From: Notospermus geniculatus
Taxonomy: Eukaryota; Nemertea; Pilidiophora; Heteronemertea; Lineidae
NCBI GenBank assembly: GCA_002633025.1
Contig: NMRB01000388.1
Span: 177,944-241,943 of the forward strand
Length of the DNA stretch: 64,000 nucleotides
Direction: 5' to 3'
A program made the position numbers and the translations under genes. Positions 59,292 to 64,000 of the stretch are shown here, piece by piece. Within the stretch, counting starts at the first letter, position 1. Every line of letters begins with the position of its first letter. The notes under the pieces were generated by a model that saw only the letters and a program-made list of their open reading frames with translations, made no database searches and was not told where the DNA came from.

Positions 59292-62200
59292 TAATTATTG
59301 CATACACCCCAAGGTCTCTTGTGCTGAAATCAACTCTGTCATTCATGACATCATCTGTTTTGCCACCATCATGAGTGACATAATCCATTATTTTCCTTCT
59401 GACATCATAACTACATATTGCATAATCAGCAGCTCATTCAACATCAAATGGAGTTGAAGCAGTGGTGCCATCTAGGTGGCAAATTATGACACTCAGCACG
59501 ATTTCCCCTTAAATGCTGGCTGATTATTAGATTAGCCACAGGCCAAAAAATAGTGACAAATTATTCTGATGCAGGATGCAATTGTCCAGTGAGTAGGCAA
59601 AAACAATAAAGTGCAGTTACAATACCTCAGTTTTTTAGTGCAAATCATCACATTATTTGAAAACCCTATGCAGTACTGGCCTCTGTCAAAGAGACCGACC
59701 ATTATGTATTTTAGGTAATGGGCACTGACCCTTTGATAAAAAGTGTAAATACACAATAATGACTTGACAAACAACATCCTCTATTGCTTTATTTGCTCAA
59801 AAAATACCTCAGAAACTTCACTCAGGAGGTCACACTGGTATGCAGCTATGATGCCTAGTGTGAGGTTTCGAATGTATGATAAAATACAATGGGGGATCAT
59901 GTAAGTCTAGACAGACAATAGTTCTACAATACAAACATATATGAATGAAGGTCCAGGGGTCAACTCTCAGAAATCGCAACAAAAGGATCCACTAAGGAGT
60001 TCTTTATGCAAAAGCAGATGTCCAGAAGATAGCCTAGCAAGAAAGCCTCGATCAAAAAAACATTATTTGTTTGGAAAAAGGCCAATACAGGAATCGACTG
60101 AGACTGATAGTTTTATAATTCTTGTAGTTCCATTAAACAAACTGAGCTGACAACCATAAGCCCTTGCTGAAGAGTTACATGTTCTCTCTTGACAAGAATT
60201 ATCATGAATAATAACAACAGAATCTAATGGAATTAGTTGGCAAATATGGCAATATTTATCATTTGATGATGAATGGCCATAGAAACAACAGTCACAAGTT
60301 GAAACCTCTCTCAATTATTTACACATTTTATGGTGGGAATAAAGCTACACTCAAGTCAGAAGGAAGAATATTGTCCTTGTTTATTATTTATTACTCATCA
60401 CCGTATGTACTGAGCGTACCTCGTACTGGTCACGATATCTGAAAGAGGAGTTATCTCTTTTGCACAAATGTGTATTGGTCTGCAAGGATACATTTGTTTG
60501 CATCATTTCTGACCCCAACAGGCACTGTACCGGTAACTCTCATTCCGGTTCAGTGCAACTTGCTGAATAGGAGATATCAAGGGTGCAACCTGGCCACCAG
60601 ACTTAGGCCTACCAAAGGACTGTCTGAGGAGAGAACGGGGAAGCCTCCCACTTGAAAATTTCAACCGTCAGATGTCTTTTCCTGAATGTTTCCACTGCAC
60701 CACTCCGTCAGCCAGTGGTAGGGTGTGAAGGAATGCCTGCCCTAAACACCCATCAAAGACCTATTCATCATTGACAGGTTAACATTCCCACTTGAGCGAT
60801 CATTACTGAAGCCATTTCCTTTTGGCACCGGAAATGCAGACCAATTAATGATGGATTGGTACGCAACCTCTGATAGCTCTGCTGTTTTTATTGTAGCCCT
60901 AAAATAAGAATCCTGACATGAATGAATTACGCAAACCATTCCACAGCAGTTTATTTTGGCTAAATCGACCCTATTTGGAAATATCAAGCATCCGATAATC
61001 ATTATGTGGAAATTTATGCCCAGCATGCCCTCAATGCTTTTCTCCTTCAAATACCTCAAGAACATTACTCCTAAGTTCAGCCTAGTTTCTGGTGCATCGA
61101 CACTGCTCAATGCACAGCCACCAGTGGTCTAGTTCACCTGAGTCTTTGTCCATGGCATGAAATGCACAGTTCCAAAGATAGACCAACGTTGCATATTTGA
61201 GGGAGAATTTGTCACCTGAATCAGTTTCAGCAAAGCACATTCTCATGGATACTTTCTGTTTAAATTCCCTAAATTTTCCCTCAAATTGCACAAATGGCTG
61301 ACATTGCTCAAACAGCAGGTATCAAACTTCAGCCTGCAAAAGATTCGAGACAGAAATAGCTAAAAATGCAACAAATGTGCAATTTTAGTTTTTCCCAAAA
61401 CTGTCATTTTACTGGTGGACAAAAGAATGCAATACAATCACTGCAACTGTAGCCTCTTTCTGAACCACCATCTGTCAATTGACAAATTGGTAACCATAAC
61501 AGGCTTTCGAGTCAGCCATGCGTGACTGAAAAGCATTGTCCCCCCACAGGAGGCAGACACTTTTTTCCAATCAGTATGTCTCTATACTTGTATTGATTCC
61601 CACTTAGGTAAAGTTCTGTCCAATATTGGGAACAGAAACCTCACAAAACCAATAGGAAGTGGGATTCCTGCAAGAAAGGCCCCAAAAGATGACCTATTCA
61701 ATGACATTTCATTGAGCAAGAGAGAGGGTTGTGTCTGCATCAGTCCATCAGATTTAGTTTAACTCAAGCAAGTTAGATGGCAGCAGTGGTAGTGAATGGT
61801 TGTGGAAGAATTTCAGCCTAACCGCAAAGTTGGTTGGAATCAACCTCGAAGAAGCCAGTTGTCAGTACAATTGTCATTCATTATTGGTCATGCTTTACTA
61901 CATTTATGACATGGAAAGCAAGACTAAGCATGACAGAAATGACAAATCCGACATGACAGATATCCTCCACAGTTCAACTTTATACAAAGCACCACTAATC
62001 AATCAAATTCGTTTTTAAACTCTACAGGTGATAAGATGCCTTGATTATATTGATCATCGACCATCCGTTATTGTACACAGAGGTTAATCCGACTACGCTG
62101 ACAATTGCAAAAATTTTTATGCAAAATAATCAGTTTGGGAAGAAGGCAAATGAAATATTCATTGAATCTGGAGTGTGATATTTCATGAAAATAATCTTAT

Positions 62201-62494
62201 TTATGTCCCAATAACTGTTTCACAGTGTGAAGTGCTTTTTGCACATCTCTGTTGTCTCTAGTGTCACTTCAATTGAATCTTTAATGAGGAAACTTTTTGT
62301 ATTTCTATGCATAACATCAACAATTGCAGTTATTTTGGCGAGGAACTGTTGAAAATGGATGAGTAGCACAAGTCATTGAACCATCACCAAATTTTCCCAT
62401 GGCTGGGGAATTAGTCCAGTTGTTTGCACTGACCTTCCTGGAGCAGTGACTTTCATGCCTCTGTGCTAGTTCCTAAAAGTTGACAGGATAATGA
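59292..62494. other. No gene recognised
   Basis: Only short frames (longest 122 codons, minus, 60742-61110) without motifs or splice support. No clear mobile element seen. Confidence 0.4.
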
Positions 62495-62530
62495 CTGGGT
62501 TATCACCACTATCTGGGTTATCACCACTAT
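62495..62530. repeat. Exact 18-bp tandem repeat, two copies
   Basis: CTGGGTTATCACCACTAT occurs twice in succession immediately upstream of a SINE head. Confidence 0.9.
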
Positions 62531-63080
62531 CAGAGTGGTGCAGTGCCGGGTAACACTGGCAGCAGTCACTTCTGTGGGTTCCGGTTCAATCCCGGGTGAC
62601 AATGAGGAGGCGGGTGAGGAGGGCGTCGTACTAGCACCACACAGCGTCGCTGCGAGCGTTGTGACAGAAATTTCTTTTTTCTAACATTATTTCAATTTAC
62701 TTCTGGTCAGTTGACACTAAAACGTACATCATCTAGTAGTAGATGAAAATTTCTCTAATTTCATTGCTTTTTTCCTTAAAATGCCGAAATGGGATACTGA
62801 TAAAAGCATACGTTTTGTCTCATTATTCCTGTAGAAAATGTACAGCTCATTTTCTCATGACGCAACGTCAACACCTAAAATGACTTCAATGGCGTTGCTG
62901 AGGTCACTTCGCTCGCAGCGCTGACCTGTCGGTATAAACTGAACATCGCCCTCCTCATTCTTCATGTGGCGCAGAGGGTAACTCTCTTTACAAACGCATG
63001 TTTTCTTGTGCACTCTGGTTTCCTCCTGCATTAAATTTGCCTAATATTTTCTGTAGAGCAATCCATATCGCACTCTGCTC
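62531..63080 (+). repeat. tRNA-derived SINE interrupted by a MITE
   Basis: Head with A-box-like TGGTGCAGTGC (62536-62546) and B-box GGTTCAATCC (62583-62592), sharing CAGAGTGGTGC...AACACTGGC with the SINE at 39175. The 3' body word CTGGTTTCCTCCTGCATTA (63015-63033), common to related copies, appears only after the element at 62616-62956, so the SINE seems to have been split by that insertion. Confidence 0.55.
62616..62956. mobile_element. 341-bp MITE-like element, TIR GAGGAGGGCG
   Basis: The ends GAGGAGGGCG (62616-62625) and CGCCCTCCTC (62947-62956) are perfect inverted repeats, extendable by one base (T/A). About 25-60 bp inside, GCTGCGAGCG and CGCTCGCAGC continue the symmetry. The centre is AT-rich with no transposase. 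No convincing target-site duplication was found. Confidence 0.65.
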
Positions 63081-64000
63081 TCGATTCAATAGCAAGCAGT
63101 CAACACTGACTTCCTCCTTTTTTACCAGTGGTACAATTTTAGGAGTTTCATCAGCCGCTGACTCCCGTGATGCTTTCCTTTTGGTCCCTCTTGCTCATCA
63201 ACCTTGCCTGGTAAACAACAAAGGCGTGTTCGCACTAATAGAACCGGGACTTGATGATAAGGCAATGTTCCCTACCACAAACACCGACAAAATGACCAAC
63301 ACATCCGATTCCCAAATCACCTCACTCATCTTCAGAATAGCCATCAGAGCGTTCAAACAAATTATCCCACTGCCCTATCCAAAGCTATCCCCAACGCGCC
63401 AGCTCCATGGCTAAGTAGTGAGAACCCGGCGCAAGATGTAATAATTTATTCTAAATGATCAGATGCATTATGGATGGTGATATTGTTATGGCTAGCTGGC
63501 CACGGGTTGATTGAATTGCTAAGATAATGAATTAGATACAGCATGGCTTCAACAAGTTTGTGTACTGAGACAGACAGATAGCAATGGACAAACACATCGA
63601 GTGTACAGTAGAATTAGGCATACAATGATGTTGTATAACTACATCTGCAAGATAATTCTATGACTGTCAACACAAGCGAGCAAATCCTAATTTTCTCCCG
63701 TTCGCTTTGTTCAACGTGTGCATCCAACTCTAGCAACAGTAACCAGGCAATATTGGAGTGACAGAGAATCAGTAATGAGTCGCAGTAGATTTCCGAAACC
63801 AAACTACATGCCTACTCTCGGCATCCTCTGGAATGACAAACATAACTTTAATTGGGAGACATTCTCATCTCAGAGGTGCAATTTATTATGGTAGTCACTG
63901 AGGGTGTTTGATGACTATTTGAGAGGGCCAGCAGCGTATCCGTCGCACAATGAAATCTACAGTCCAAAAGATGCAATGGCCAATGACTTCCTTTTGAGTG
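63081..64000. other. No confident gene; one 138-codon frame
   Basis: A plus frame at 62998-63414 begins within the SINE body and then continues through unique sequence. It has no recognisable domain and its start is repeat-derived, so I do not call it a gene. Confidence 0.35.

Overview
The window is eukaryotic genomic DNA, most likely from a marine invertebrate deuterostome. An echinoderm such as a sea urchin is my best guess, held loosely. The reasons are AT-rich non-coding sequence with no long open frames, frequent palindromic words built on AGGCCT (typically TAGGCCTA) and ACCGGT, many short tRNA-derived SINE heads, foldback and MITE-like elements, and fragments of CR1-like LINE and DIRS retrotransposons. 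There is no bacterial gene organisation, operon, rRNA or CRISPR array.

No complete gene can be read. Support for genes is limited to candidate exons with splice signals: a minus-strand first coding exon with a signal peptide (34583-34692), a plus-strand start exon opposite it (35579-35632), small internal exons at 2319-2367(-), 12001-12131(+), 14677-14730(-) and 39789-39866(-), an acceptor-led frame at 59038-59291(+), and a minus-strand frame with a possible death-fold-like C-terminus (38693-39016). None can be assigned to a named gene, and confidence is low to moderate throughout.

The dominant structure is repetitive. Three blocks are present twice in tandem, and in every case the two copies are separated by undetermined bases: 10493-11215 / 11217-11926 (one n), 24964-29395 / 29397-32343 (one n), and 44239-48373 / 49134-52987 (760 N). 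This is the signature of unmerged overlaps or two haplotypes placed end to end. The copies are useful as pairs. Copy 1 of the second pair carries a 1480-bp insertion whose empty site is intact in copy 2. Copy 1 of the third pair carries a 240-bp fragment of DIRS-type reverse transcriptase/RNase H sequence that copy 2 lacks.

Layout: 1-9 kb microsatellite with terminal palindrome, two SINEs and little else; 9-14 kb short protein-like frames, a local repeat array and duplication A; 14-18 kb a 959-bp long-TIR foldback element and smaller foldbacks; 21-24 kb ends of two LINEs; 25-32 kb duplication B; 32.9-36 kb a CRE/E-box/YY1-like cluster and two divergent candidate first exons; 36-43 kb SINEs, a minisatellite, candidate exons and a GC-rich MITE; 44-53 kb duplication C; 55-58.5 kb a stretch dense in TAGGCCTA, ACCGGT and TTAGGG words; 62.5-63 kb a MITE lying inside a SINE.
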